DNA of 64,000 bases from Caenorhabditis elegans (taxonomy: Eukaryota > Nematoda > Chromadorea > Rhabditida > Rhabditidae): positions 15,252,001 to 15,316,000 of the forward strand of contig NC_003282.8 in the NCBI RefSeq assembly GCF_000002985.6, read 5' to 3'. Positions 11,001 through 24,139 of the stretch are shown in pieces (positions within the stretch are counted from its first letter, which is position 1; each line of letters opens with the position of its first letter). The notes under the pieces were generated by a model. The model saw nothing but the letters and a program-made list of their open reading frames with translations, did no database searches and was not told the origin of the DNA. The translations under genes were made by a program, and so were the position numbers.

Positions 11001-14000
11001 TCATGGATTATACAGAATAATATGGGGTATCAAGCATCTAATCAACCAATTCATATCGATCGAATTGATGTTCTTGGATTGGCTTTTACTAGACAATGCA
11101 CCGCCTGTCCCCCGGGAACAAGTTCTCCTGGAGGTTCAGCTGAGTGTATTCCATGCTCTCCTGGCTCATTTTCTTCCAAGGGATCCGGACAGTGCGGTAG
11201 ATGCCCGGAATCTCAATATTCTGGTTTCAAATCTGAAAAGTGTATTGATAGACCACCGTGTCGAGTATCCGACTACTATCCTGTTCGTGAGCCCTGTACA
11301 AATGGGTCAAGTCGGGCGGTTTATAAGAAAGTTCTTCCATCGATTTGTCGAGACGATTTACCATCTGCAACAAAGCTTCCACCTCCTACTCCATGGAAAA
11401 CATGTCCGAAATGTAATCCTGGAATGGAGAAGAATAAGTTGGGAGTTTGCGAGTTTTGTAAAAAGGATTACTTTTCCGATGGAAATTGTGAGTTTTTATT
11501 TTTAAAATCTTGTGGTAAGTAATGTTGACTACCTTTCAATCATAACTTAAAAGATCAGCTAAAATTTTGTTTTTTATTAAATTCTCAATTCGAGTCAGTA
11601 CATCAGGTAGTAGAGTGGTTTTGACAGCTTGAATTAGTGGGCAAGATGAAACGGTACAGAATTCCTATGAGAATACAGAGTTAATTATATTTTTTAAAAA
11701 TTGAAAAAGTTTAAAAAAAAGAAAAGAAAAACAGCAATAATCCCAACAAAGTTACCTGAATTTGTGAAAATTTTGAAACATTATTGTATTTTTAAAACAA
11801 TTTATTTATACTGTTTCATATCGTTTTCATCACTGATTCAATTTAAAATAGATATTCGACCTATAAACCTTTGTGTAAACTTTATTGTTCAGTTTTGTAA
11901 AGTAAAAACAAAAATACAAATTTAGCAATAATGTGGTTCACTATTTTATGCAACTTTTTCTTATAATTTTTTCTTTTGATCCAGATAAATAATTTTCTCC
12001 GAAGTTTATCGAATGTTTCAATTTTTTGAATTTTTAAAAAAAGTGGCATACAATTTTTATTTTTTAATAATTATGAAAACTACTCATAAAATCCCAGTAG
12101 TTTGTACCATGAGGTGTTGTTCGAAAATTTGAGATAAAAAGAAGCAAGGCGAAGAAAATTATCATAGTAACTGAAAACGCATATACTTTTGGCCGTCACT
12201 GTAAGTAATGCTGAATTCAAGGTGTAAGTAAAGTCGTTTTGACAGGTTGGCTTAGTGAGTAAGATGAAACAGTAGATAATTTTTAGTATTCAAAAAAAAA
12301 AGCAATTAAAGTTCGCTCGCTATGTATATTTTTTTTTCGTCAGTTTTCGTCACATCAACTAGAATCTCAACAAAGTAACCTGAATTTGTGAAAATTTTGA
12401 AACAGTATTGTATTTTTTTTAATTTTATCTCGACTGTTTTTGATGTTGTTTCTTGCTATATAAGTTGCTTAAGTTTAGTTTGAGTTTTGGAAAAAAAAAA
12501 GTAACATTTTTAATCAGTTAACAAAATAAAAAATTAACAATTAGAAAAATTAAAAAAAAAAAAAATTCCCCAATCTTTTTTTACAGTTTCAAATGGTTTT
12601 TATCAGTTATCTTACAATTTTTGAACTAGTTTTTCGCCTTTCTTATTTTCATTTACATAATTTCAGCTTGCTCTCGTTGCCCAGTCGACACTGTGCCAAA
12701 CTATGGGTTGCAATATCAAAATTGGGAAGTTCTACCGCCAAAGTTGAGTACAAGATGTGAATATATTTCTGAAGGTTGGTATTTTTGCATTTAACATAGA
12801 TTGAAAATTTCAATAAAAAGCATTTTAAAATTCAGATGTGGCAACTGCTTGTAACATTGGCGATGCTTGGATTCCATCTGGTGATTCCCTGATCTCCGCT
12901 CCTTCTCTGGAACTTGGAATCGCTTTCGAGCTGATTTTATCGATTGATGAAGGATTTTGGAATCCTCTGGCACCTAAACCATCAAAAACTATGAAAGTTC
13001 CAGTGGCCCAAGTCACAATAGTCTTTGAAACTTCATGTGCAGATGAATCATGTGCTTTGTATTTTATAGAAGACATGTCAGCTGGAATAAAAGGTCAAAG
13101 AGAATCATTTTATCATTTCCTTGCCGCTTTCAATGGATCCAATTCAAAAAGAGTTTGGAGTCATACAGTGACAAAGAATACTCCTGCAAGGTTTATGGTC
13201 GCATTTCTAAGATCAGGAGTTTCTTCTGGAGACGATAAAATATCCGATGAGACCCGGATCTACGCAATCAACGTCACAAACGTCGGACATCGTGGAGGCC
13301 AGGGCGGTGGAGCATCTCAATGTCTAACATGTCCACATACAGCTGGAGGAGAGACTTGTGTCCCGTGTCCCGCTGGAAATTATATGCATGAAGTGACGAA
13401 ACTTTGTGTTTCATGTCCATTGAATACTATCATTAATGTCACATCAAGTAGAGTTGGAGTGAAAAGTTGTGTGCCTTGTGGACAGGGATTGACGTCAAAT
13501 GATGGAGTTTCTTGTACAGCAATGGGAAAGATTCAGTTGAATCAGGGGATTGGTGGAAAGGGAAATGATTCTTCGTTTACCTATGATTTTTCGCCGTTTG
13601 TTGGGAGGTAAGTGTTATTAAATTGAAATTGAAAAATTAAATTGAAAAATAATATTTTTTTAAAAATCTCTGTTTCACTATCACACTATCAATAAAGTTG
13701 ATACCAAATATGATTCAATTTTCCGGTGGCGATTCCTAAAACGATTTTCAACAAAATTAATATAATTCTTTCCAGATCATGGAACATCTCCGGAGTGCGA
13801 GTATTCTCCCGAGAGGGTGCTGCCTATTATCACTTTTTCTCAGTTTCCCTGTTCCCTCCAAACATTAAATGTCAAGAACAATTCGATAATTTCGATATGA
13901 TAGGAATACTGGATCAGGATAAGGAGAATGTTGAAGGATTGGCTTGTCGAGTTACAGCACTGCCAACTCCAAGTTCAAATCGATCGAAAACTGCATATGT

Positions 14001-16807
14001 GACACCTTTATTGTTGGCTGGACGTCTAGATTCGATTAGTTTGAATCGAAAACATGGAAATTCAAGTTTGAGTGATGAAGTGTTGGAATATGGTTCGTTT
14101 TTTTGGGATTTTTATTTAATTTTGTGGTTTCAAAAATATGTCCGTTTTTTCATAATTTTTTCACATTTAAAAGTGTTTTTAGAAGTTTGGGCGAAATATC
14201 ACTAGAAATAATTGTTTTCTTATATTAATAAGGTGAAACCATATGTTTTCTTTTTCAAATTTCTAAAAACTAATTTTTTAAAAATTTTCAACAAGAAACT
14301 ACAAAAAAAATTTCAAAAATAGTTCCAGCTATGTAAATTGAAAATAATTATTTGGGAAATTATTCAAAATTTTTAAACATATGTTTAAGCTTTGAAATAA
14401 TAAAATTGTTACCACAAACTGGACGAAATTGGATGTACGTGTCAAAAAGTAGTTTAAAAAATATTTGGCAGGCAGGTTTGAGTTAGGCATGTAGGTAGGC
14501 AGAAAGTGAACATTAGATGTTTTAACTGATGTATGTAATAAAAATTAATACCGAATGCCAGTTTACAAAACAACTGTTTCAATGTGGTTATATAAGTTTG
14601 ATAGTTCAAACAATTGCCGATTTTGATTGAAATACAAAACACAGTGAAATTGAATTGTAGTTTCGAAAATCTTCAAGTTTCCAACTTTACAAACACTTTG
14701 TTCAAAGTAATTGTGAATTAAAATAACTTTTTGTCCTACTGGTATGGATTTACTATTAAGAAAAATTGTACCCATTTTTAATACTTTGACGAAACATTAA
14801 ATTTTTTCTCAAATGTTTTGTTCTGAAACAAATGAAACCCACTCACAAAGGTAAAGACAATGGTATGAATAGGCGGTTTTCTTTCGTTAGGATTATTGTA
14901 AAAATTTTAACGGAAACTAACCAAAACTTTGCATACCAACAAATATCAGTTTACACAAAAAAAAATCAACAAAAAAACTGTTTCACTATGCTTATGTTTA
15001 GCAGTAAAATATCCCACAATGATAATCCGGTTATCATAGCTAGAGAAATTGAATTGTAGTTTCGAAAATCTTTAAGTTTCCAACTTTTCCACGCTTTTGT
15101 TAAAATTAATTCTGAAGTAAAATAACTTTTGCTCTCACACCACAAATCAAACCAGAATGAACAAAATGAATAAATTATTAAAAAATATCGTTTCGATTTT
15201 TAACACTTAGGTGAAACATTATATTTTTTCCCCCTAATTTTGTGTGCTAACATAAAACAAATAAACCCACTCAGATGGCAATATTAACAGAAATTTGAAA
15301 AATCCGTTGAGGTCTTCTATCCTTAGGATCATTGTAAAAATCTTAACAGAAATTAACCCTAAAATAATAAAACAAAGGCAAAATTTCGCATAGTACCAAA
15401 TACTAGTTTACAAAAAAACAACTGTTTGAATATGCTTATAATATTTGTGTTCATAATATATATTAATACATCAGCCGCTCGAAGAGGTTTTGTCTTTTCC
15501 AGACAGTCACGACAACACGTCCCACCCGTTGGACGTATTCTTCTGGTTTGAGCCAGTTTCAACAATTTCACCAGCATGTCCAAACGGCAATCAATTGGTA
15601 GTTGTAGCTCGATGTGTTCCAACCAAAAAACAAATGGAAATGCGTCTTCCACATAATTGTCCCGATGGAACTTGTGATGGATGTCTTTTTGTGATTATTA
15701 TGGAAACTGCACAGGCGTGTCCAGTCTGTGAATCAAATGATTATGAGACAATTAATGGAGAATGTCTTAATGGGAAACAGACTATTCATAGTATTCCTAA
15801 AAAGTGAGTTAAATTTAAAAAAAAACACACCAATACAAATAAGATCTCAATGGATATCAAATTAATGTCACGAAACAGTAATAATTTTCAGTTACAACCA
15901 AAAAAAAAAAGTTTTTTCAAAATATAACTAGAGTAAGAACTGTTTCATATTATTTTCATAAAAACGACTAAAACTTTGAATTCAATAGGCTCGTTCTTAA
16001 ATGTGGATACTCCATTTTCCAGACATTGCGTAATAACCGGTGCAGCATCACAGAGCAAAGAAGTCGCATGCAGTGCATTTACAGCATTCCAAAGAGCAAT
16101 TCTCTCAATTCTCGTGCTATCAATGATATTCCTTTCAATTGGATTTGTGTGTATTTGTAGAAGAAATCGACGGTTAGAATATAAATATACACGACTTATT
16201 GAGTCACATACTGGAGAATTACCTGCTGTTGAGACTTGTGGATTGGATGAGGATGAGGATGATGATGAGGTTTGTGCATTTAAATAGGGGTAGGAAAGTC
16301 CTGTGAGATGTCGGACGCTTCACTAACTCATTTTACTCTTATTATGAATGTTTCAAACTTTCATCAAGTTTAAGTTGTTGGTTCAATGAAACAATACAAA
16401 ATTGAAAAAAAAACAAATATTTTTTAGTTCAATTATTATCTGAGTAGTCAGCTGAAGAGTCTCTGTAAATCGACACAAATTGCCTTTTCCTGGCAATTTA
16501 TATGGAAACTCACAGACAACAACATATTGATTACTTTTAAATGTTTTCAAAATTATAACTTGATTTGATGAAACTGAAATTAAAAAAAAAATTTCTAAAC
16601 ATTTTCTGTCTTGTTTCAAGATTATAGTTTAAAATTCAACTTTTTTCAAAAAATAATGGATTTTAATTAGAATAATTTTTTCAGCTACAGGATCGTGTAA
16701 TATTCTCAAAAGGGCGTCGATCAGCTCCAAATAACTCGAGAACAACATTAAGAGATCATCGGGAAAATGATAATGCTGCGTTTATTTCATTGGACAGTGA
16801 AGACTGA
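8056..16807 (+). CDS. ELAPOR/EIG121 (KIAA1324) family type I membrane protein
   Basis: The protein is predicted as 1019 aa, close to human ELAPOR1 (about 1013). Exons are 8056-8063, 9857-10050, 10110-10314, 10437-10550, 10817-11487, 12667-12774, 12836-13607, 13776-14092, 15503-15803, 16023-16269 and 16685-16807; phases agree throughout. A signal peptide (MLWFHITILLIISSF) precedes a large Cys-rich ectodomain. This has EGF/TNFR-like CxxC modules such as CTACPPGTSSPGG and CVPCPAGNY, plus later segments with CPDGTCDGC. One TM helix lies near residues 918-940, followed by CRRNRRLEYKYTRL, typical of the family, and an acidic cytosolic tail. Family members sit in endosomal/lysosomal and Golgi membranes and are linked to autophagy and cell survival. 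The 8-nt first exon (ATG CTT TG) is inferred; the gene itself is secure. Confidence 0.88.
11560..12440. repeat. Duplicated segment within intron 5 of the ELAPOR-like gene
   Basis: Two diverged direct copies lie in the intron 11488-12666. GGTTTTGACAGCTTGAATTA near 11618 matches a block near 12235, and ACCTGAATTTGTGAAAATTT near 11754 matches one near 12380. The copies are about 620 bp apart. The intron is otherwise featureless. Confidence 0.65.
14540..15440. repeat. Tandem repeat of about 430 bp in intron 8
   Basis: About two and a half direct copies lie in the 1.4-kb intron 14093-15502. GAAATTGAATTGTAGTTTCG occurs near 14645 and 15046. TAGGATTATTGTAAAAATTT near 14889 has a close match near 15327, and a CAGTTTACA(A/C)AA block recurs near 14560, 14948 and 15405. 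The mosaic divergence suggests old duplication. Confidence 0.7.
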
Positions 16808-18297
16808 ATACCGGTTTATTAATTTTTAAATGTTAATTTCAAAATCATTGTTTCTTTTTTTGTGATTTCTCATATCCCGTCCATCACATTTTGATTTTCA
16901 TTTCTATGATTATTTTCCCCGTTTTTTTAAAATTTAATTTTTTTTCTGGGTTTTTTTTTGGAATTAATTGTTCATTATTTCATCTCTAGAATTGCCAAAA
17001 AATTTTTGATTTTTTTTGCGAAGTTTGTTCAAATAAATATTTCATGATTGTTTAAAAAAATTTTAGTAAAAAAAACTTGTGTTATCTATCAAATTAACAC
17101 TTTGAAACATTAGAAAAAATAAAAAGGCTAAACATTTTTTGCTTAAAGTTTTAAAAATACTTTCTCCTGTTTTAAGTTATTTTTAAAATTAGTTGTTACA
17201 CTATAGAGGTGATAATTTCTAAAAAATAATCTAAAAAATATTTCAAGGCTTAACAAATGAAAAAAAACAACCAACAATCCAACAAAAATATTGTTTGAGA
17301 CAGTTAAGCTATACGCGAGTTAAAATTAAAGTTTGATATAAGTACGGCTCCTTTTTAATTTTAGTACTTTTAAAGTACTCTTTAATTTTTTAATAAAAAA
17401 ATAAGTGTAATTTGATTACCGGACTAACAAATTTTTTCTATATGGCATAGCAACAAAATAATGCAATTTTCATGCACATTTCAATTTTTTCTGTTCTGTT
17501 TTGTCGCAAATCCCGGTAGATGTCGGCCGCAGACAATACCCCTTCATTAGAGAAAAAAAATTAAAAGGAATAGAAATACACAAGTTCTTTTGTCAAAATA
17601 CAAAAACGTGTGCAACAAAACCATTCTGGTAATAAAACCAGAAATACTGTTTCATAAAAATTATATGCTGACTCGAAATTGAAAATACTACTCACAATAT
17701 AAATACAATTGTTCAACACATCTGGAATTCTGAGAATTGAGTAATGCTGTTTGCTATAAGTTTTATAAACTATCTGAAACAGATGATTGTTGAAAAAAGT
17801 TTATTCAAAAATTGTATCTTATCAAATCGCAAATTTTTTTTGGCCAAATAATATACAATACACGAACTGAAACTAGGATTTCATAGGGCTTCTATGGAAG
17901 GCAGGCGTGGTTTCAAGGCCTGACGCCTGCCTGACGCCTGCCTGACACCTGCCTCCTCACTTTAATTTTGGCGTGAATTTACATGAGGCGCGGATTGAGG
18001 CGAAAAGCAGGCGACAGTCGCCGCCCTAGCTTTTATATAAATAAATAGCCCTAGCTTTTATATAATAAATATCTGTTCGAGGTATCTGTGTCTCCCAAAT
18101 CGACTACGGTAGGGTACTGTAAAGACACTGCAAGTGGGTTTGATGCTGAACAATTAATTCATTCAGTGCAAAATTTATTTGGTCCAAATTATTACACAAA
18201 AAAACCCAAAAAATAAATGTTTTTAGAATGTATATATATTGGGCAAGAGTATCAACATTAAATGTTTGTTTTTAATTGAAAAGTTCCAAAAAAAAAA
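16808..18297. repeat. Intergenic spacer with GC-rich short repeats
   Basis: No gene is seen. A half-site CCGGTAGATGTCGGCCGC of the dispersed foldback family lies near 17513. Around 17900-17960 the unit CCTGACGCCTG is repeated about three times, flanked by GGCAGGCG and followed by a GC-rich stretch to 18030. A direct repeat, CCTAGCTTTTATATAA, occurs twice near 18024-18065. CTACGGTAGGGTACTGTA near 18103 is a kind of word common in worm non-coding DNA. Confidence 0.5.
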
Positions 18298-21200
18298 TTA
18301 GTTAGCTGGGCACTCAGGTCCACGTTCTCCTTCCTTGCACTTGCAGTCAACATCCTTCATTCTTCTCTCAGTAATATCACGTCCTTCTGGAGTTTTTCCA
18401 ATAACACAGAGACATCCTTTTGGTCTTGGGAAACATCCTTCCTTAAGCCCCTTGAACTTGTTCTTTAGCTCATCGACGACTGCGGCGTAGTTGGCTTGGG
18501 CGCGCTCTCTGTAATAGTTTTTGATTAATTTTGATAACTTCTAAGACAGATGAAACTGAACACGAGAGAAATTAGAAAATTTAAAAAATTTTACCATTTT
18601 TTAAAGTTTACGGGCTTTGCGAACTTTTTGAAAGCATTACCCAGAACTTTTACTTTTTCAAAAAATTTCCACTGTTTTATATTTTTTGTTAAAGAGTCAG
18701 AAATAGTGACTGCAATTTTGAACATTTAATTTAAAATATAATTTGGTACAAAACATATTATCTTAGTTTTTCATCGATAATTCAATTTTTTAAAAAAATT
18801 AGAAAAAGCGCTAATTTGTTACTAAAATTTGAAACCGTGAGTATTTTTTAAGCATCGAAGTTCGAGTTTTGAATTCAGATTTTTGACATTGTGTAATATT
18901 GATTTAGAAAATTTTATAAAAAATATTTAGAATAGAAACTTATGTGAAATAGTGATAATTTTACGATAAACATTTTTTGGGTTTAGATTGTGGGATTTAT
19001 TCAAATTTTCGGAAATTTTTGACTGTAGTTTCTTAACATTGAGGAAATACTGATTATAAAATGTTTAAAATTTGAAACTGTGAAAAAATTTTAGTGCGAA
19101 AATTGTTTTCTCGAATTTCACTGCTTCAAAAATATTCAAATTTTCAAAATAACTGGATTTATGTCTATAGGAATTTTCGATTCAAGTTGAAAACATAGAG
19201 GAAATGAAATGCAGTGCACTAGAACATCCGTTTAAAATAGTTGAAAAAAAACAATTTACTGTTTCAAATCTTTTTTAATTATTTTCATTCTAGATTAATT
19301 AGTGATAATAACTGCATGTTCAATTCAAAAAATTCCAAACGTTAAAAAAACACCATTAATTTTTTTCCAATTCTTTATTTGACTAGACTGGTTCAACACA
19401 CCTTGAACTCTGGTTATTTGTGTCGTGTACACATATAAATTGGCCAAATGATTTTGCTCTTTGTGTACAAAAATGTATTTTTGGTAACACCATCTATAAA
19501 TATAGATTTCTAATTTTAAAAATTGAAAAAAAAACATTATTTTTTCGGAAGTTAACGAGACAATATTTGCTGAAACAATATTTTGACTTCAATTTCTAGC
19601 TAAAAAGAGCCAGCTGAAAATTGGAAGAAAATCCAGAAAAAACTAATTCTGAGCTCATTAATTTTTTCTTAATTTCAAGTTTTCAAATTGGATAAAATAA
19701 CCGACTGTGGCATCGAAAAAATAAATTGTTCAGAAACTCGTACAAATTATCTGAAACAGGGTTTTTATTTCAAATTTTTCAAAATCCTGGAGTTTGTTGA
19801 ACATGCATTCGAGAAAAAATACTGTTTCCAATAGTTTGTAAATAGTTTTAAGTAATTTCTTGTATCGATGCTGCTGACTTTTTAGTTGCAACAACTAACC
19901 TCACTGGATCTCTGACGTCATAATTTGGCTGAGCCTGCTTCACATCTTTCACATTAGCTCTGGCAATATTGGCTGGTTGACGTTGAACTGTTGCTCCGAC
20001 ATCTCTCTTTCCACGAACTTTGCATTGATCTGGGTTATTGTAGGCAGTCACAACTTCATTTCCATTGGCGTCTTTCTCATTGCACTTGCATCCACCGGAA
20101 GGCTTTGGGAAGCAGTTTTCCTTGAATGCTCCGAATTTCTCCTTAATCTCCTCGTTGAGCTCTTTCTTGTGCTCAGCTGTCACTGATTCAATGGATTTCT
20201 TGCAATCAGCGTCTGCGGAGTACTCGGCCACCTCCTCACCATGTCCAAGATCCACGTTGCACTTGCATCCACCCGATGGTTTTGGGAAACAGTTTTCCTT
20301 GAAATCTCCGTATTTTTGTTTGATTTCTTCGTTCAAATCCTTCTTGTTCTCAGCTGTGGCCATTTCCACAGACTTCTTACATTGATCAACACTGTCATAT
20401 TCACGGATCACAACCTCATCGTTTCCCTCCTTGACGTCACAGGAGCATCCACCGGCTGGAATGATCTTACAGTTGTCACGGAGCACAAGTGTTGGACCGG
20501 AGGCATCACGACGAACTATGGCCTTGAAGAATACTAATTAAATTAGTAAGAAGCAAGCAGGTTGATTGATATAGAATTGTTGAAACGGTATCTTTTTTTA
20601 AATTTTCTATTTAAAAGTTTTGCAGATATAGCCTTGACAACAACTTTTTTCTTCAAAAATGAGAGATATTTCAAAAAAATTTCCGTGTTCAAAACTAGGA
20701 ATCTTAGATTTAGAAAAAAAAAACTTTTCGTACTGTGTTATCGAATTATTCGTCTTACGAAAATTTGGATTTTTGGAAAAGACTATGTCTAGATTACTAT
20801 GAAAATAAGGGATACTCGTATTATATACACTTATTGAAACTGTAAAAAAATTTGAAACCTTTTCACATTGCAACATAAAGTAGGAAGCTGATTTTTTATG
20901 TGCTTTGGTTTTTTTCCCCCAAAATTTTCCGATTAATTCCGATTAACGCTGAAAATAATTTGAGTGACATATAAATAAGGAATAAGAAACTGTGGAAAAT
21001 TGGAACTATTGAAATTTATGTTCGAAAATAAAACTGTATAAAATATTCAAAAATTGGAAAACTGTTCCGACATATCCACGACCATTATAAGTTGAAAATT
21101 CAAGCTGCTACTAACAAAGAAAAGGAACAGTCAACACATTTTCCAACAAAAAAAACCGTTTTTGAAATTCGGGAACTGTTTCATATATTACATTTAAGCG

Positions 21201-23761
21201 GTACAGCTGTGCAGGTTTCAATTGTTCCATTAAAAATTTTCCCAGATATTGCCGTATCGTCAGTTATTATAAAAATAAAGGCAACCCAAATGATATGCAC
21301 TAATTGAAACTGTAAAAAATTTGAAATAAAAAAATGTAAAGAAATTTTAAAAGTTTAGTTCAGAAATTATTTGCAGACGTCTCTGATACTACTTCTTGTT
21401 TAAAAAAATCACTCTACTCATAAAAGTTACCTTAAAATATTTTGTCTCTTGAAATATTAATGAGTTGTTGGGTTTTGTAAAATAAGAGAAAAGTTGATTT
21501 GGTCTGAAATTAATTTGAATTTTTGAAAAAATTGTTTGCACTTTCATATAATGCATTTACGTAGTACAGTTTTGAGAGTTATGTTGAGATGGTGATTCTT
21601 AATTTTTTCAAAATTAATTAATTTGACAACGCATTAATCGGTCAGTCTAACTAGACGTCTCAAAAAGTTGGAACTGTTTGAAAAACACAATGAATTACCT
21701 ATTCAAAATTTTCTTTATATAGAGACATTAGAAAAAAAAAAGAAAGCTAAAATTTCTTTCAATGTGCCACAATTTTTCCCGTTTCAAAATGTCTAATAAG
21801 TTGTTACAATATAATCGGAGACAATCGTGATGTTTAACTCATGAAAAATTAAGTTAATGTTATTTAAATTGATTTTATTTAACAAAAAACTAAGGTCAGA
21901 GAAATCAGTAATAATAAAAGAAATTTAACTCTTATAAAATATCTGAGAAAAATGCGGCACACAATTTGTAAAATCAAACTTTTTTAAAATTCGATCTGTT
22001 TCGTGTTATGCATTTTTCTGAATATTTGAAAAAGTGAGGCTTTCAATATCATTTTTAGTCAAATACACTATTAAAACTTTGCTCAACACTTCCCCTTCTC
22101 TAATCTTTTGTTCAAACTCCCGTGTTCCTTCCGTATTGATCACTACATCAAATTGAAATGACGACAATCGAGCGGGGAAAAATGAAAGAAATAACAGCAA
22201 CTGTCTCTTTTTTTCTCTCTTTCTTTTTTTGATAACACAGAGTGATAAATGATATACTGAAAAGAAGTATCTAGGTGAGGGGGAAGAAGATGAGATTTTG
22301 TGTCGTTGTCTGTTGATTACACTACGCGCTGAAATTTATGAGCACCAGGAGGCCCAGGGGATACGTGAAAGTTTGGGGGAAAATTGTTGTTTTTTTTGAG
22401 CTCGAGCATTTTTGAATTTGTTCCAAAAATTCTGGAGAAATCGAGTGAAATTGAATGAAGTTAGAGGTAGTTTAGTTTTGAGTGAAGCGGAGCGGTCGCA
22501 TCGCGTATTGACCGCAACTTTCAAACTTTTTGCAATTCGATAATCTAGCTGATAGCTTGTATAGAAATTTTTGAAAAAAAAAATTAGCGAAGGTTTCAAG
22601 TTCATTTTTTAATTTACAGTGTTTGGTGACTTTTGCTCGTACGCTTAAACTTGCAAAATCCAAGAAAAAAACCGAAATCGGTACCCAAAAAATGCAAAGC
22701 CTAGTTTTTGGAATTTGTGTAAAGTTTTGAATTCTAAATATAACAATTGGTGTTTCAAAAAAAATTTGGTTACAGTTTCAACTATATGATTTATTTTTTT
22801 GATGTTTTGCAACTTTAGTGTCATTACATTAGACCGTTTTAGTTCGAGAAAGGTAGTTTAGTTTTGAGTGATACGGAGCAATTGAGTTGCATTTCGAGAG
22901 CGGCAACACAGCCGAAACTTTCCAATTTTTGTGTAATTCGATAGTTAATTTTGGAAAAAAAAATCAAAGAATGTTTCAAGTTCATTTTTATTAATTTGCA
23001 GTATCTGATGACTTTTGCTTGTTCAAAAATAGTAAAATATTAAAAAAACAGAATCCCAAAAAAGGTACAGCATAGTTTTGTGAATTTGTAAAAAGTTGTG
23101 AATTCTAAATTAAACAATTGGTGGTTCAAAAAAAATCAGATTACAGTTTCAACTATATGATTTTTTTTTTGATTTTTTGCAACTTTAGTGTCATTGGATT
23201 AGACGCTAATTTTTGTGTAATTCGATAATCAATTTTGGAAAATAAATCGGCGACTGTTTAAAGTTCTTTTTTTTTAATTTGCAGTATCTGATGACTTTTG
23301 TTTCTTCGAAAACTATTTACATACGCAAAAATCCAAAAAAAACATTAGGTGCAGTTTCAACAACATGATTTATTTTTAGATGTTTTGCGACTTTAGTGTC
23401 ATAGCGATACGTTCTTATTTTGAAAAAATTTAGATATATTCTTGCAGTGTCAAACAAAAATTAGTGTAAAATTAGTTGCCTGAAGCGTCATGATTTTTGC
23501 CAAAAAATTTCAAAATGTTTGGGCTGCTCTATACTGATACTGATGATATATTGCGTATCGACCGCGACGCAACCGCACCGCGTGCGCCGTGGCCTAACTT
23601 GGATCAAAATTCACTAAATAAGCCGAAAAAATATAAAACAAAGTATGAAAATGATATCAATTTAGGATAAAAATCACTTATTTTTTACAAAGAACTCGAA
23701 ACAGACTAACCTGAGAAAGGGCAATCAAAGCAAGAAGAACAAAAAACGAACTCCTCATCAT
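18298..23761 (-). CDS. Secreted protein with about four Cys-rich GGCxC repeats
   Basis: The protein is predicted as 294 aa from three exons: 23711-23761, 19900-20522 and 18298-18508. Exon 1 is almost exactly a signal peptide (MMRSSFFVLLALIALSQ). The mature part repeats a unit of about 60 residues: a lone Cys, P-x-P-(S)-GGCxC, an acidic loop with EV..Y, DCKKS, then an amphipathic stretch such as AEHKKELNEEIKEKFGAFKE. Copies start near residues 34, 94, 153 and 250. The third is interrupted by a basic linker with GKRD, a possible dibasic cleavage site, and a Gln/Asn-rich segment. Four Cys per repeat suggest two disulfides each. I do not recognise a named family; it looks nematode-specific. Intron 1 is 3.2 kb and full of repeats. 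The splice sites are GTTAGT donors with TTCAAG and TTACAG acceptors. Confidence 0.8.
22450..23420. repeat. Three diverged tandem copies inside a 3.2-kb intron
   Basis: A unit with TTTGTGTAATTCGATA(A/G)T, then A-rich DNA, then TTTGCAGTATCTGATGACTTTTG appears near 22530-22640, 22920-23010 and 23210-23300. GATTTATTTTTTTGATGTTTTGCAACTTTAGTGTCAT-type blocks recur near 22790, 23160 and 23370. It lies within intron 1 of the minus-strand gene. Confidence 0.6.
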
Positions 23762-23827
23762 TTTCGCTTGGCTGTCAAGATTTGTTTTGTTGACAACTAA
23801 GAGCGACCAGCCGCCGTCGCTCAGACG

Positions 23828-23834
23828 TTTTATA
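23828..23834 (-). promoter_or_regulatory. TATA box of the GGCxC-repeat gene
   Basis: TATAAAA on the minus strand, 67 bp upstream of the start at 23761, sits in a GC-richer stretch typical of a worm core promoter. Confidence 0.55.
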
Positions 23835-24139
23835 CACTTTTCTTTCGGGGTTTTCTCTTTGTCTCTCCGCCCTCCATAACTCCTATTATCCCTCTCAAAA
23901 AAAGGGCGGAGTTGGAAAGGAAAAGGTTTTTGTTATTTTGATATCCGGAAGAGGTCGAGAAAGTGTTTGGGATTTTTTTTTGTAAACGAATTGAATCATT
24001 TTGTTGTGAAATTTGAGATTCTGCCACATGATACAATGTGTCACTGGGTGAGTCATAGGGGAAAGTAATAACATATCAGTTATCAGCCAGAGGTCAAATT
24101 TACAGAATAAAAAATACTGACGAAAAAATGAAAGTGTGT

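Noticed and set aside
11065-11505. 146-residue plus-strand frame
   Set aside because: It overlaps the Cys-rich exon 10817-11487 of the ELAPOR-like gene in another frame and lacks its Cys pattern.
19977-20537. Plus-strand frames of 69-106 residues
   Set aside because: Antisense shadows of the repeat exon of the minus-strand secreted protein; they lack starts, splice sites and domains of their own.
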